A stretch of DNA of 64,000 nucleotides from Corynebacterium sp. SCR221107 (GCF_027886475.1 NZ_CP115670.1:2170001-2234000), one strand, 5' to 3'; positions 26,567 to 35,072 are shown, numbered from the stretch's first letter. Notes: generated by a model not told the origin, from the sequence alone. Translations and numbers: made by a program.

Positions 26567-27046
26567 TTACGATATTTCTCCGTTACCTGCGGAAATTAAC
26601 CCTTTAGAAGCGAGAATATCTCCAGTTTTCGAAGCCACGAAAAGGCTTCCATGGTCTGCTTTTGGTGGAATTTCACTTGCACCATAGCCCCAGCGATTGT
26701 CGATCAATCGAATGCCAAACTGCTTCGAAGCTCGGATCGGCGCGGATTCTATTCCATGAGCGGCTGAATTCTAATCCGAGTAATCATCGCGATACACGCT
26801 GCGATCTGGAAATGAGACCACCGTCAGCCAGCGTATTCGGAACATTTCATGCTGTTAAAACTAGGGAAGTACACGCGGAACCCCGCTACGCAGTCCACAT
26901 TGGATGCGAAACTTTTACAGTACCAGCAGTGGCTAATGTGGTCGAGGCAATTTCACCACCGAGACCGCGTGGCTGGGGCAGATTCTGGACCTGCCCGTCC
27001 CATCCCAGCGCAATGCGAACGACAGCACATCCTCAGTTTGATTCAT
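26567..27046 (-). pseudogene. decayed protein-coding gene, family not identified
   Basis: Coding-like stretches appear in more than one frame on the minus strand, broken by stops and frame changes. One reads 'GWDGQVQNLPQPRGLGGEIA' then 'STTLATAGTVKVSHPMWTA' to a stop. A last one reads 'GIESAPIRASKQFGIRLIDN' then 'SEIPPKADHGSLFVASKTGD' and ends at the TAA at 26567. A possible original start is the ATG at 27046. The gene has clearly lost its frame several times. I cannot name the family. It lies between the YtxH-like gene and dnaG, in the low-GC block. Confidence 0.45.
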
Positions 27047-27081
27047 ACTTTAATGGGATCTGCTCCGGCAAGAAACTTGCT

Positions 27082-28974
27082 CTAGTTAAAGGCCTCTGCC
27101 AAAAGTTGCTTCCTTCGCCTTTCCAACTGAATTAGACTTGAAAACAATTCATTGTAAGCCCTCCGGTCGTTTTCTGGACGCATTCGTTCCATCGTCGATT
27201 TCAGTTTCGCGATTTCAGAGCCGACCTTCCGCTCTTCAAGCCTAGCGAGAGTCCTGCCGAGATGTTGGATTGAGTCTCCTCCTTCCAATCGAATTGGCTC
27301 GACGGCAAGTTCTGAAAGCGTGGCTTGTCCAACTTGGCTTACGACTGCGCCTTGTATTTCAGAAATCCACTCAATCCCCTCATGTTGTCCTTCTACTCCC
27401 CCTCTCAAAGTGATTGCCTCGCGGATCTCCCGATATACCGCATTCGAAAAATACTCAGAACCGTACGAATCCAATGCACCTGCAATTTCCGGCAGCTGAA
27501 TCGCCAATTTGAGGGACTCTCGCTCAGGCCACAACATTGGGTTGTTCCGGTCAGGCATCTCCGCTACGCGTTGAGCAATCTTTAAGTTCTGTTCCCTATT
27601 ATCCGTGCTGAAGCTATTCGCATCTTTAAGCCCATCCAGTCCCTGCGAGGCTTTTTGCACCTCATTCAAGACATCCTGTGGGTCTAGCCATCCGACCCAG
27701 CCCGCCACCAAACGCCCATATTCCGACTGAAGGGGCTTATCCTTTATCGAGGCGACTACTGGCGCTACACGGCGCAATGCCTGCAGTCTTCCTTCCGCTG
27801 TATCTAGGTTATATTCGGATAGGAGCGTGCGGATCACGAATTCAGACATGGGGATCCGCTTCGCTACCAAGTCGCGGAGAGCTCCATCGCCTCGTTGAAG
27901 TCTAAGGTCACATGGGTCAAGTCCATCTGGTGCAACACTTACATAGGACTGACCGGTAAATTTCTGATCGCCTTCAAAGGCCCTGAGTGCGGCCTTCTGT
28001 CCCGCTTCATCGCCATCAAAGGTATAGATGATTTCCCCCCGAAAATAGTTATCATCCAACATGAGCCTGCGAACCAACTTCAAATGATCATCCCCGAAAG
28101 CAGTGCCACACGCTGCTACAGCAGTGGTAACCCCAGCTGCATGCATGGCCATTACATCTGTATAGCCTTCTACAACGACTGCTTGATGGCGTGATGAAAT
28201 TTCTCTTTTGGCCTTATCAAGTCCGAAAAGAATCTTTGACTTTTTATAAAGCAAAGTCTCAGGAGTATTCATATACTTGCCGAGGTTATCATCGTCAAAA
28301 AGCTTTCTTGCGCCAAACCCGATTACGACACCAGAGATGTCTTTGATCGGCCAAATCAATCGGCGATGGAAACGGTCGATTGGTCCCCGTCTGCCCATTT
28401 TCGAAAGCCCTGCAGCCTCCAGTTCCTCAAATGTAAATCCACGACGCAACAAGTTTTTGGTGAGGGTGTCCCAACCCTCAGGCGCAAATCCACACTCAAA
28501 AGACTTAATAAAGTCCCTCGTGAAACCGCGTTGCAGGAGGAAATCTCGCGCTCTAGCAGCACCCCTAGTCTCTAGCTGCTCCTGGTAGAACGAGTGAGCC
28601 AATTTGTTGGCTTCGATCAGACGCTTCCGCAGACCAGGCTGCTGTTTGGACTGATTGGTGCTGCTTCCTTGATAATTGATTTGATAACCAATAATGTCCG
28701 CACACATCTCCACCGCTTCTGGAAAACTGACGTGCTCAACCTCCATTAGAAACTTGAAGACATCGCCACCGATTCCCGTTGAGAAACAGTGAAAATAGCC
28801 GTGGTTTGGCCGCACGTGAAACGAGGGGGTTTTTTCATCCTTAAAAGGGCTCAGCCCCTTTAAGGAATCCGCACCTGCTGGCCTAAGTTGAACATACTCC
28901 CCTACGACATCTTCAATTGGCGTTTGTTCTCGAATTGCCTGAATGTCACTCTCTGGGATTCGCCCTTTAGCCAT
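27082..28974 (-). CDS. dnaG: DNA primase
   Basis: About 630 residues from the ATG at 28974 (MAKGRIPESDIQAIREQTPI). The N-terminal zinc-binding domain includes 'HGYFHCFSTGIGGDVFKFLM', in which the usual first ligands are partly changed: 'FHVRPNHGYFHCF'. The TOPRIM region has 'AVVVEGYTDVMAMHAAGVTT' and 'IIYTFDGDEAGQKAALRAFE'. The C-terminal helicase-binding part is present. The enzyme makes RNA primers for chromosome replication. It lies head-to-tail after glmS on the same strand. I recall dgt as its usual upstream neighbour in corynebacteria; here dgt is about 13 kb away, across the 9-kb element. GC is lower than in the core genes to the right. Confidence 0.96.
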   Translation of the reverse strand: MAKGRIPESDIQAIREQTPIEDVVGEYVQLRPAGADSLKGLSPFKDEKTPSFHVRPNHGYFHCFSTGIGGDVFKFLMEVEHVSFPEAVEMCADIIGYQINYQGSSTNQSKQQPGLRKRLIEANKLAHSFYQEQLETRGAARARDFLLQRGFTRDFIKSFECGFAPEGWDTLTKNLLRRGFTFEELEAAGLSKMGRRGPIDRFHRRLIWPIKDISGVVIGFGARKLFDDDNLGKYMNTPETLLYKKSKILFGLDKAKREISSRHQAVVVEGYTDVMAMHAAGVTTAVAACGTAFGDDHLKLVRRLMLDDNYFRGEIIYTFDGDEAGQKAALRAFEGDQKFTGQSYVSVAPDGLDPCDLRLQRGDGALRDLVAKRIPMSEFVIRTLLSEYNLDTAEGRLQALRRVAPVVASIKDKPLQSEYGRLVAGWVGWLDPQDVLNEVQKASQGLDGLKDANSFSTDNREQNLKIAQRVAEMPDRNNPMLWPERESLKLAIQLPEIAGALDSYGSEYFSNAVYREIREAITLRGGVEGQHEGIEWISEIQGAVVSQVGQATLSELAVEPIRLEGGDSIQHLGRTLARLEERKVGSEIAKLKSTMERMRPENDRRAYNELFSSLIQLERRRKQLLAEAFN

Positions 28975-29001
28975 ACCCACCACAATAGCAAGCACGAAAA
29001 A

Positions 29002-29025
29002 CGCCCCACAAAACAACGTAGGGCG
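29002..29025 (-). terminator. terminator after glmS
   Basis: On the minus strand, CGCCCTAC pairs with a GTGGGGCG segment with one mismatch and is followed by TTTTT. It lies between the glmS stop and the dnaG start, so dnaG has its own promoter or depends on read-through. Confidence 0.7.
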
Positions 29026-29044
29026 CTATCTTCTTTTTCAACGA

Positions 29045-30910
29045 CTACTCAACAGTGACGGACTTTGCTAAGTTTCGAGGCTGATCAACATCGAATCCCT
29101 TTGCTGTCGCTACAGCACAGGCAAAGATCTGTAAAGGAACAGTCGCCAATAAGGGCTGGAGCAGTGTAGGACATTCTGGGATCCGTATCACGTGATTGGC
29201 AAACTGCTCAACGGCTGCGTCGCCCTCCTCAGCAATCACGATAGTGATAGCTCCGCGAGCGCGGATTTCCTGAATGTTAGAAACAACTTTTGCGTGAAGT
29301 GCATTTCGCCCTTTCGGCGACGGGACGATAACAAAGACTGGCTGTCCCTCTTCAACCAAAGCAATGGGCCCGTGCTTGAGCTCGCCCGCAGCAAATCCTT
29401 CCGCATGAAGATACGCGATTTCTTTGAGCTTAAGGGCACCTTCCAATGCAACGGGGAATCCAACATGCCGCCCGAGGAACAAAACAGAGCCGGCATCTTT
29501 CATCTCGCGACCAAGCTTCTTGACTGCCTCTTCTTGGTCAATGACTGTTTGAATCTTCTCAGGCATCTTCCGCAGTTCATCGACAATCGCTCGTATCTCG
29601 TCAGCAAACTTGTTGCCACGTAGTTGCGCAAGATAAAGACCTAAAAGGTAAGAAGCGGTTATCTGAGCCAAGAATGCCTTGGTAGATGCCACCGCAATCT
29701 CTGGCCCTGCATGTGTATACAGGTTTGCATCAGCTTCACGCGGAATTGAGGAGCCTCGGGTGTTGCAGATCGCAACGACTTTAGCTCCTTGTTCACGAGC
29801 GTGACGGACAGCCATGAGGGTATCCATCGTTTCACCCGACTGAGAGAGTGCCACCACCAAAGTACGCTCATTGACGATAGGATCCCGATAACGGAATTCA
29901 TGAGCGAGTTCGACCTCTGTCGGGATTCTGCACCAATGCTCAATAGCGTACCGCGCGACCTGGCCAGCATAAGCAGCCGTACCGCAAGCAATCACGATGA
30001 TCTTGTCCACGCTTCGTAGCACCGACTCATCAATGTTTACTTCATCGAGCGTGAGCTTTCCTTCCTCATCGAATCGGCCGATGAGGGTGTCTCGAACTGC
30101 ATCTGGCTGGTCATGGATTTCCTTATCCATGAAGGAGGAAAAGCCACCTTTTTCTGCAGCTGTAGCATCCCATTCCACTACGAACTCTTTGCCCAATGCT
30201 GGCTGACCGGCGAAGTCAATGACAGAATAACCTTCAGGGGTAAGTGTTACGACTTGTCCATTTCCAATTTCGACGGCATTCTTGGTGTAGTCAATGAAAC
30301 CTGACACATCCGAGCTGAGGTAGTTTTCCCCTTCACCCAAGCCGATCACCAAAGGAGAATTGAAACGGGAAGCCACGATCCTATCTGGCAAGTCACGTTG
30401 GATTGCGAGTAGCGTAAAGGCTCCATCGAGTCGATTGCTAGTTAATCGCATCGCCTCCGTTAGGTCGCCTTTTGCCTCGTTCTTGAAAACATCTGCTAGC
30501 AACGCAGCAGCCACCTCAGTGTCTGTGTCAGAGACGAACTGGTAGCCCCTCTTTTCGAGGAAACTTTTTAACTCAACAAAATTCTCAATAATACCGTTAT
30601 GCACTACTGCAATGTTCCCGCCATCGACCAAGTGGGGATGCGCATTGGCGTCCGTGGGGCCGCCATGAGTTGCCCAACGAGTGTGTCCAATTCCCACCTT
30701 GGACGCCGGCAATGGAGCCGATCTAATTGCGTCAACTAGTGTGGAAACCTTTCCTGCTTTTTTGCGCAGTTGGATGTTTCCGTCAGCGAGCACAGCAACG
30801 CCAGCAGAATCATAGCCTCGATATTCGAGCCTCTTAAGCCCCTCAATGACCACGTCAGAAGCATCATGGCCAGAATCGGCACAGCCGACATATCCAACAA
30901 TTCCACACAT
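29045..30910 (-). CDS. glmS: glutamine-fructose-6-phosphate aminotransferase
   Basis: 621 residues, full length. The protein starts MCGIVGYVG, with Cys2 the catalytic nucleophile of the glutaminase domain after removal of the methionine. 'IGHTRWATHGGPTDANAHPH' and 'VVHNGIIENF' complete that domain. The C-terminal isomerase half has two SIS domains ('IIVIACGTAAYAGQVARYAI', 'VALSQSGETMDTLMAVRHAR'). It makes glucosamine-6-phosphate for cell-wall synthesis. No glmS ribozyme-like structure is apparent upstream. It is upstream of dnaG on the same strand. Confidence 0.97.
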   Translation of the reverse strand: MCGIVGYVGCADSGHDASDVVIEGLKRLEYRGYDSAGVAVLADGNIQLRKKAGKVSTLVDAIRSAPLPASKVGIGHTRWATHGGPTDANAHPHLVDGGNIAVVHNGIIENFVELKSFLEKRGYQFVSDTDTEVAAALLADVFKNEAKGDLTEAMRLTSNRLDGAFTLLAIQRDLPDRIVASRFNSPLVIGLGEGENYLSSDVSGFIDYTKNAVEIGNGQVVTLTPEGYSVIDFAGQPALGKEFVVEWDATAAEKGGFSSFMDKEIHDQPDAVRDTLIGRFDEEGKLTLDEVNIDESVLRSVDKIIVIACGTAAYAGQVARYAIEHWCRIPTEVELAHEFRYRDPIVNERTLVVALSQSGETMDTLMAVRHAREQGAKVVAICNTRGSSIPREADANLYTHAGPEIAVASTKAFLAQITASYLLGLYLAQLRGNKFADEIRAIVDELRKMPEKIQTVIDQEEAVKKLGREMKDAGSVLFLGRHVGFPVALEGALKLKEIAYLHAEGFAAGELKHGPIALVEEGQPVFVIVPSPKGRNALHAKVVSNIQEIRARGAITIVIAEEGDAAVEQFANHVIRIPECPTLLQPLLATVPLQIFACAVATAKGFDVDQPRNLAKSVTVE

Positions 30911-31070
30911 GCGAAAAATCCTTAAATCTCTACATCCAAGCAGGTTCGTATCCGAAATTCGCGGTTACCCTGGACAACTTTACCCAAGTCACAGCAAACC
31001 ACCTAGTGCCCCTGTTTGAGCCATCGTTTCCTAGTAGTGTTTTCACCAAGGGGAGGGTACAAAAACCAAA

Positions 31071-31096
31071 AACCCACCTTTCACTAAAGGTGGGTT
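31071..31096 (-). terminator. terminator of tRNA-Asn copy 2
   Basis: AACCCACCTTT pairs perfectly with AAAGGTGGGTT across a four-base loop, followed on the minus strand by a T run. It lies seven bases after the 3' end of the tRNA. Confidence 0.85.
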
Positions 31097-31102
31097 AAGA
31101 AG

Positions 31103-31175
31103 CTCCGCCAACTGGGCTCGAACCAGTGACCCTTCGATTAACAGTCGAATGCTCTGCCAACTGAGCTATGGCGGA
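31103..31175 (-). tRNA. tRNA-Asn (GUU), copy 2
   Basis: 73 bases, identical in the mature sequence to copy 1 at 26,110-26,182 but on the opposite strand, giving a 73-base inverted repeat around dnaG and glmS. Anticodon GUU. Confidence 0.95.
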
Positions 31176-31180
31176 TTACG

Positions 31181-31870
31181 CTATCTCCTAGCAGCGATCA
31201 CTATATATGTCCCTCCATCCTCCATGCAAATCACGAGGCCTTGCCCACAATCGGCTGCGTACTTCCCAGAAAGGTTCGTGACAGCCCATGCTGCTGGCAG
31301 CACAGATGAGACGACGTCGTCCCATTCAAACCATGGAATCTCCAATATCGATGGATATCGGTTAGAATTTCCTGAGAATCTCAACGAATTCAAAGTTCTA
31401 TGTTTGACCCAGCGAGACGACCCACGAGAATTTCGGATTGTCCTTTACGCCACCATGGGATTCGCGACTACAACAATGATCGGAGGAGTCGGTTTAACAC
31501 TTCAGAACACCCCCCCCCGGGAGGATATGCCGGTGACGATTTCTGCTCTGAGATTGCAACGCTGACCGTTGATAAAGGCGCGAATTCCGGGGGCGACAAC
31601 CCGCTGTAGTCCCCGTGCATCATCAATGCACTCTAGAGATCGTTCATAGTCTCCCAATCGGATCATGCTATCGACGTCACGCGCCAATTTGCCACCGCCC
31701 CACTTCAAGAGCTTTGCATTTAAACTGGGGCGTAGATTTAATTTCTGGGTAAGTTTTCTCAGATAGTTGGTTGGCTCTCCTAGTGCGAGCACTACGTTGG
31801 ATCTGAGCAAAGCTGCCAGAGGCTTTAGCGGAATCATCACTCCCCGATCTTCGATCGGTGCGCCTGACAC
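31181..31870 (-). pseudogene. decayed conserved gene with a run of nine C's
   Basis: The first part starts 'MSGAPIEDRGVMIPLKPLAA' (31,870 downwards), with 'ARDVDSMIRLGDYERSLECI' and 'APGIRAFINGQRCNLRAEIV'. It stops soon after a run of nine C's at 31,510-31,518. Further coding-like sequence lies in other frames: a middle piece, then 'YPSILEIPWFEWDDVVSSVL' and 'AAWAVTNLSGKYAADCGQGL' ending at 31,181. The homopolymer suggests slippage as one cause, but at least one more frame change is needed. I do not recognise the family. It lies between tRNA-Asn and tRNA-Met. Confidence 0.5.
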
Positions 31871-31926
31871 GAATAGGTAGTTCCGATGATGTAAACTGAT
31901 GGAGTTCTAGCGCTAGCTGCGCAAGA

Positions 31927-32000
31927 GGGGCTATAGCTCAGTCGGTTAGAGCTGCGGACTCATAATCCGTTGGTCCCGGGTTCGAGCCCCGGTGGCCCCA
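31927..32000 (+). tRNA. tRNA-Met (CAU), integration site of the 9-kb element
   Basis: 74 bases: acceptor GGGGCTA/TGGCCCC, D-arm GCTC/GAGC, anticodon loop CTCATAA giving CAU, T-arm loop TTCGAGC. CAU with this loop could also be an Ile tRNA modified to lysidine; elongator Met is more likely from the overall sequence. Its last 13 bases and one more form the attL core. Confidence 0.9.
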
Positions 32001-32001
32001 C
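31988..32001 (+). repeat. attL core of the 9-kb element
   Basis: cccggtggccccac, the 3' end of tRNA-Met plus one base, recurs at 40,977-40,990 where no tRNA precedes it. This pair bounds the integrated element. Confidence 0.88.
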
Positions 32002-32115
32002 ACTTACCCCCACTTTCCAGTTCGGAGAGCGGGGGTTTTGCCTGCTTAAAGGGCGTTTCAGTAATATTGGGTCAGCGACAGGAACCGACACAGAGCGACA
32101 GTTTTAGACCTCTCC

Positions 32116-32134
32116 AGACCAGAAACGAGACCAG
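32116..32134 (+). repeat. putative integrase arm site, left
   Basis: agaccagaaacgagaccag lies just before the integrase start. A copy lacking one base, agaccagaaaccagaccag-like with the same order, lies at 40,895-40,913 near attR. Such repeats near both att cores are typical of arm-type integrase binding sites. Confidence 0.55.
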
Positions 32135-32136
32135 AC

Positions 32137-33354
32137 ATGGCACCCCGGAAATTCGGCACCGTGCGACAGACCGGCGAAGGCAAGTGGTCAGCCCGGTATC
32201 AGTACGCGGGCAAGAAGTACTCCAGCCCGGAACCGTTCCTCAAGGAGAGCCACGCTGCCGCCTGGCTGGAGAAGGAGCGGGGGTTAATCCGCGATGGAGA
32301 CTGGACCCCGCCGTCTGACCGTGCGGAGGCGAAGAAGGTAGCCACCCTGACTGTGGCTGAGTTGGTGGACCTCTGGTTGCAGGGTGATTTCAAAGAGTCC
32401 ACGGTTCAGAGTCACCGCCGTAAATTGAACTCCCGCGTGCTGAGGGAGAGTTTCGACGGTTTCGACTCGCTGGCGGACGTTCCGGTGGTCGAGGTGGACC
32501 GGAAGCGGATTCAGTTGTGGTGGTCTCAGGTCATCACCTGTTGGCCTGAACAGAAGTCCACGAACTCCAGCGCCTATAAGAGGCTGCATACCGCGTTTGA
32601 ACACGCGGTTCACGAGTTGGAGATCATCTCCGACAACCCGGTCAAGGTGAAGGGTGCGAGTCGAGTACCGCGCTCACAGAACCGGGATAGGCCGTTGATC
32701 TCGCTGGCGGAAGCGAAGGCGCTGGCGGAAAACACCTCGCCCCGGCTGCGGGTGGGGGTCCTGGTGCTGCTGTGGTCGGGTCTGCGTATCGGTGAGTTGC
32801 TGGAGCTGCGGAGGAAAGATCTCGTCGGTCTGGCGAAGAAGGATGAGCCGGTCACGGTCAAGGTTCGCCGCAATGTCCAGCGGATGACCGACACTGTGAC
32901 GAAAAAGCAGGTGATGGTTTCCCTGTCCACTCCGAAGACGGAGGCAGGTAACCGGGACATTGTTCTACCGTCCAGCGTCTCAGAAGCGCTGCGGGAGCAC
33001 GCGCGGGAGTTCATGGCCTCCGGCGCTGAAGCCCTGGTGATTACTACGCAGACCGGAGCACAGATGATGGATACCAACTTTCGTAACCGATTCAACCGAG
33101 CGGCTGAGTTGGCCGGTAGGCCGGACATCACCCCGCACGACTGCCGGAGGTTCTACAGCACCCGCTTAGTCTCCCCGGACCACGAGAGCGGGCGAGGTGC
33201 CCCAGTGTCGCTGGAAGAAGCGCGGCGGCTCATGGGTCACGAGACGATCGAGCAACTGATGGAATACCAGAGAGCGGCAGACGGCTATGAAAACCGCGCT
33301 GCGGAGGCTCTGGAAGAAGCACTAACCCGCGCTGGGAGCGAAAAAGATGACTGA
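32137..33354 (+). CDS. int: tyrosine integrase of the 9-kb element
   Basis: 405 residues, full length. An N-terminal DNA-binding region ('GKWSARYQYAGKKYSSPEPF') is followed by a core-binding domain. The catalytic domain carries 'LLWSGLRIGELLELRRKDL' (R), 'DITPHDCRRFYSTRLV' (HxxR), 'RLMGHETIEQLMEYQRA' (H and tyrosine nucleophile). It should catalyse integration at and excision from the tRNA-Met site, 136 bases upstream. The ATG at 32,137 has no strong ribosome binding site. Its end overlaps the next gene by 8 bases. Confidence 0.95.
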   Translation: MAPRKFGTVRQTGEGKWSARYQYAGKKYSSPEPFLKESHAAAWLEKERGLIRDGDWTPPSDRAEAKKVATLTVAELVDLWLQGDFKESTVQSHRRKLNSRVLRESFDGFDSLADVPVVEVDRKRIQLWWSQVITCWPEQKSTNSSAYKRLHTAFEHAVHELEIISDNPVKVKGASRVPRSQNRDRPLISLAEAKALAENTSPRLRVGVLVLLWSGLRIGELLELRRKDLVGLAKKDEPVTVKVRRNVQRMTDTVTKKQVMVSLSTPKTEAGNRDIVLPSSVSEALREHAREFMASGAEALVITTQTGAQMMDTNFRNRFNRAAELAGRPDITPHDCRRFYSTRLVSPDHESGRGAPVSLEEARRLMGHETIEQLMEYQRAADGYENRAAEALEEALTRAGSEKDD

Positions 33355-33628
33355 CTCAATTGACTCTGACGTAATCAAGGCCACCGCCATCACAACCTAT
33401 CGCTGCTGGCGCGGTTGTCTGCTGGGCTACGCCTCCAAGGTGCCGGGGTGGGGTGTGGTCTTCTCTCATCGCCTGCACGGAGAGTGGAGAGCCACGCAAG
33501 TTCCGTGGGAGGAACCTCTCTTCTGCGGGTGCCCGCACGTCAAGGGCATTCTCCCGATATCAGATCGCCCTCAAGGCAAGGTGTTACTGACACAGAATGA
33601 CGTGCGGACTCAGTCGCCCCGGAATTGA
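33347..33628 (+). CDS. small protein coupled to the integrase, unknown function
   Basis: 93 residues starting MTDSIDSDVIKATAITTYRC, overlapping the integrase stop by 8 bases. It contains three cysteines and several histidines ('YRCWRGCLLGYASKVPGWGV', 'PLFCGCPHVKGILPISDRPQ') that could bind metal. No family is recognised. The coupling with the integrase suggests a role in integration or excision control, but this is speculative. Its end carries the promoter of the following HTH gene. Confidence 0.55.
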   Translation: MTDSIDSDVIKATAITTYRCWRGCLLGYASKVPGWGVVFSHRLHGEWRATQVPWEEPLFCGCPHVKGILPISDRPQGKVLLTQNDVRTQSPRN

Positions 33629-33653
33629 CATAGGGGAGGAGGTGACGTAGGAT
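33625..33653 (+). promoter_or_regulatory. housekeeping-type promoter before the HTH genes
   Basis: TTGACA at 33625-33630 and TAGGAT at 33648-33653 with exactly 17 bases between them, matching the housekeeping sigma consensus closely. It points to the HTH/excisionase-like gene at 33,736 and overlaps the end of the previous gene. Confidence 0.7.
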
Positions 33654-33735
33654 ACACGACACTAATTCATCTTGTCGCCTCTCGTCGAGGCCGAACCAAA
33701 AACCACGTGAGACCGGTTTCTCTGAGGAGAAGACT

Positions 33736-33939
33736 GTGTCTGACGTGGTTTCTGACGTTTTAGATGAGCCGTGGGTCAGTGTGAAAACTGCCGCTGACCA
33801 CTTTGAACTGTCTACCCGCACCGTTGAGCGCATGATCGCCGCTGGCAAGGTGCCGGTCTTGAGAATCGGTCGCGCTAATCGTGTGCGGCTCTCAGACGTG
33901 CTTTCCGCTGGTCAATTGATCCCTGCGGTCGCTCAATAA
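33736..33939 (+). CDS. excisionase-type HTH protein
   Basis: 67 residues from a GTG at 33,736 with GAGGAGA 6 bases upstream. 'VSVKTAADHFELSTRTVERM' is a helix-turn-helix of the excisionase/MerR-like type. It continues with a wing 'VLRIGRANRVRLSDVLSAGQ'. It probably regulates excision or the element's early genes. It follows the strong promoter at 33,625. Confidence 0.8.
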   Translation: MSDVVSDVLDEPWVSVKTAADHFELSTRTVERMIAAGKVPVLRIGRANRVRLSDVLSAGQLIPAVAQ

Positions 33940-33970
33940 CCTGTCATTAAAAGTATGATAAGGTAAGACT

Positions 33971-34159
33971 ATGAATATAGATCAACCTATGTATACGACT
34001 AATGAGTTGGCGGACCTGCTGGGTATGCGGCCCCAATCAATCACCAACTGGCGTAGCCGTGGCAAAGGCCCGAATTTCGTCTATCTCGGAGACGGCCCGC
34101 GCCCTGCGGTCCGCTACACCCGAGAGGCCATCGAAGAGTTCCTGAAGGAGCGCAAGTGA
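33971..34159 (+). CDS. AlpA/MerR-like HTH protein
   Basis: 62 residues. 'MYTTNELADLLGMRPQSITN' followed by 'DGPRPAVRYTREAIEEFLKE' is a second small excisionase-like winged helix. A -10-like TATGAT lies close upstream, and no ribosome binding site is seen, so the message may be leaderless. It is coupled to the next gene by a four-base overlap (34,156-34,159). Confidence 0.75.
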   Translation: MNIDQPMYTTNELADLLGMRPQSITNWRSRGKGPNFVYLGDGPRPAVRYTREAIEEFLKERK

Positions 34160-34896
34160 GTAATTTGATCGAAACCGCCAAGGCACAGTGTGTCCGTCCT
34201 GCCGAGTTGTGGGAGACCGCCACCGAGCAGGACGGCGCTATTCTCATCGACCCCACGGCGGCTGAGACGTGGAACGACCGGGAAGTCTTCAACGACAATA
34301 GACGGAGACTGAAGGACATCGGCTGGCGCTCTGAGTACGTCGCCCCCGCCTGGAGATTTACGCCCCCGGCACCGAAGAGAGGGCCGCTAAAGCCCGGCGC
34401 TTCCGTGATTGAGCGGGCCGAGTTCCTTCTTGTCGCACCCCGTGCCGACTGGAACCGTGCGATAGCGGACAACGACGGTCGCACTCTCCGGTTCTACGCT
34501 GACCGTAACCCTTTCCTCAATAAGCCGATTATCGAAGACCTCTCCCGCCTGGCGGCTGCCGGGTGGTCGGTAGGCTCTGTGGTCGGCCCTAGGGGCGTTG
34601 AAGCGTTCGTAGCCACCGCCCCGCTAGAGAAGGCCGCGCCACGTAGCGTCCGAGAGGCGCTAGGTCAGGTCTCAGGCTCCCGCAACACCTACTGGACCAC
34701 CGAGGCGGTCGAGGAAGGCCGGACGCTGGTGTTCGACACCTCTGCCGGTTGTTCCACGGGTGCCCTGAATGAAGCGCGGGCCGCTGCTAACCGGGTCCGT
34801 GCTAGCGGCTGGGTGGTCTCCACCGTGGCGAAGGTCGGGAAGGATCCTCACCGCCTGGAGTTCACCGCACCGCGAGGTCTGGTGATCGACAAGTGA
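34156..34896 (+). CDS. protein with two similar halves, unknown function
   Basis: 246 residues. Several features occur twice, such as 'FNDNRRRLKDIGWRSEYVAP' and 'RAAANRVRASGWVVSTVAKV', and 'WTTEAVEEGRTLVFDTSAG' echoes 'LVAPRADWNRAIADNDGRT'. The protein may thus consist of repeated small alpha/beta units. No family is recognised. It overlaps the HTH gene before and the 48-residue gene after, by four bases in each case, so the three are translated as a coupled set. Confidence 0.6.
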   Translation: MSNLIETAKAQCVRPAELWETATEQDGAILIDPTAAETWNDREVFNDNRRRLKDIGWRSEYVAPAWRFTPPAPKRGPLKPGASVIERAEFLLVAPRADWNRAIADNDGRTLRFYADRNPFLNKPIIEDLSRLAAAGWSVGSVVGPRGVEAFVATAPLEKAAPRSVREALGQVSGSRNTYWTTEAVEEGRTLVFDTSAGCSTGALNEARAAANRVRASGWVVSTVAKVGKDPHRLEFTAPRGLVIDK

Positions 34897-35039
34897 GAGC
34901 ACCGGAAGGCCTGAGCCGTTACCTCCGAGAGGGCGACAAAGACCGCGACAAGACAGGGCGGTTCTCGGAAGGGTCTGGTCTGGCCCGCTATCTCCCGGAG
35001 GCCCGGCGCGCCGGGTCCGAGGACGACACCAAGAAGTAG
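34893..35039 (+). CDS. 48-residue basic protein with an internal repeat
   Basis: A GTG at 34,893 overlaps the stop of the previous gene (GTGA). The product contains 'GLSRYLREGDKD' and 'GLARYLPEARRA', an internal duplication of a 'GL-RYL-E' motif within a highly charged chain. A terminator follows directly. Small charged proteins like this may bind DNA or another protein; no function is known to me. Confidence 0.55.
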   Translation: MRAPEGLSRYLREGDKDRDKTGRFSEGSGLARYLPEARRAGSEDDTKK

Positions 35040-35042
35040 AAA

Positions 35043-35072
35043 AACCCTCACACCTACACGGATGTGGGGGTT
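35043..35072 (+). terminator. terminator of the integrase-proximal operon
   Basis: AACCCTCACA pairs with TGTGGGGGTT across a ten-base loop and is followed by GTTTT. It begins four bases after the stop of the 48-residue gene. Confidence 0.8.

Noticed and set aside
26662..27135. 157-residue plus-strand frame before dnaG
   Set aside because: Its composition is unlike a protein, and coding-like sequence is on the other strand as a decayed gene.
31149..31565. 138-residue plus-strand frame between tRNA-Asn and tRNA-Met
   Set aside because: It begins inside the tRNA and opposes the better coding-like segments on the minus strand.
31927..32000. Calling the CAU tRNA an Ile2 tRNA
   Set aside because: CAU could be read with lysidine, but the overall sequence resembles actinobacterial elongator Met; kept as Met with the doubt noted.
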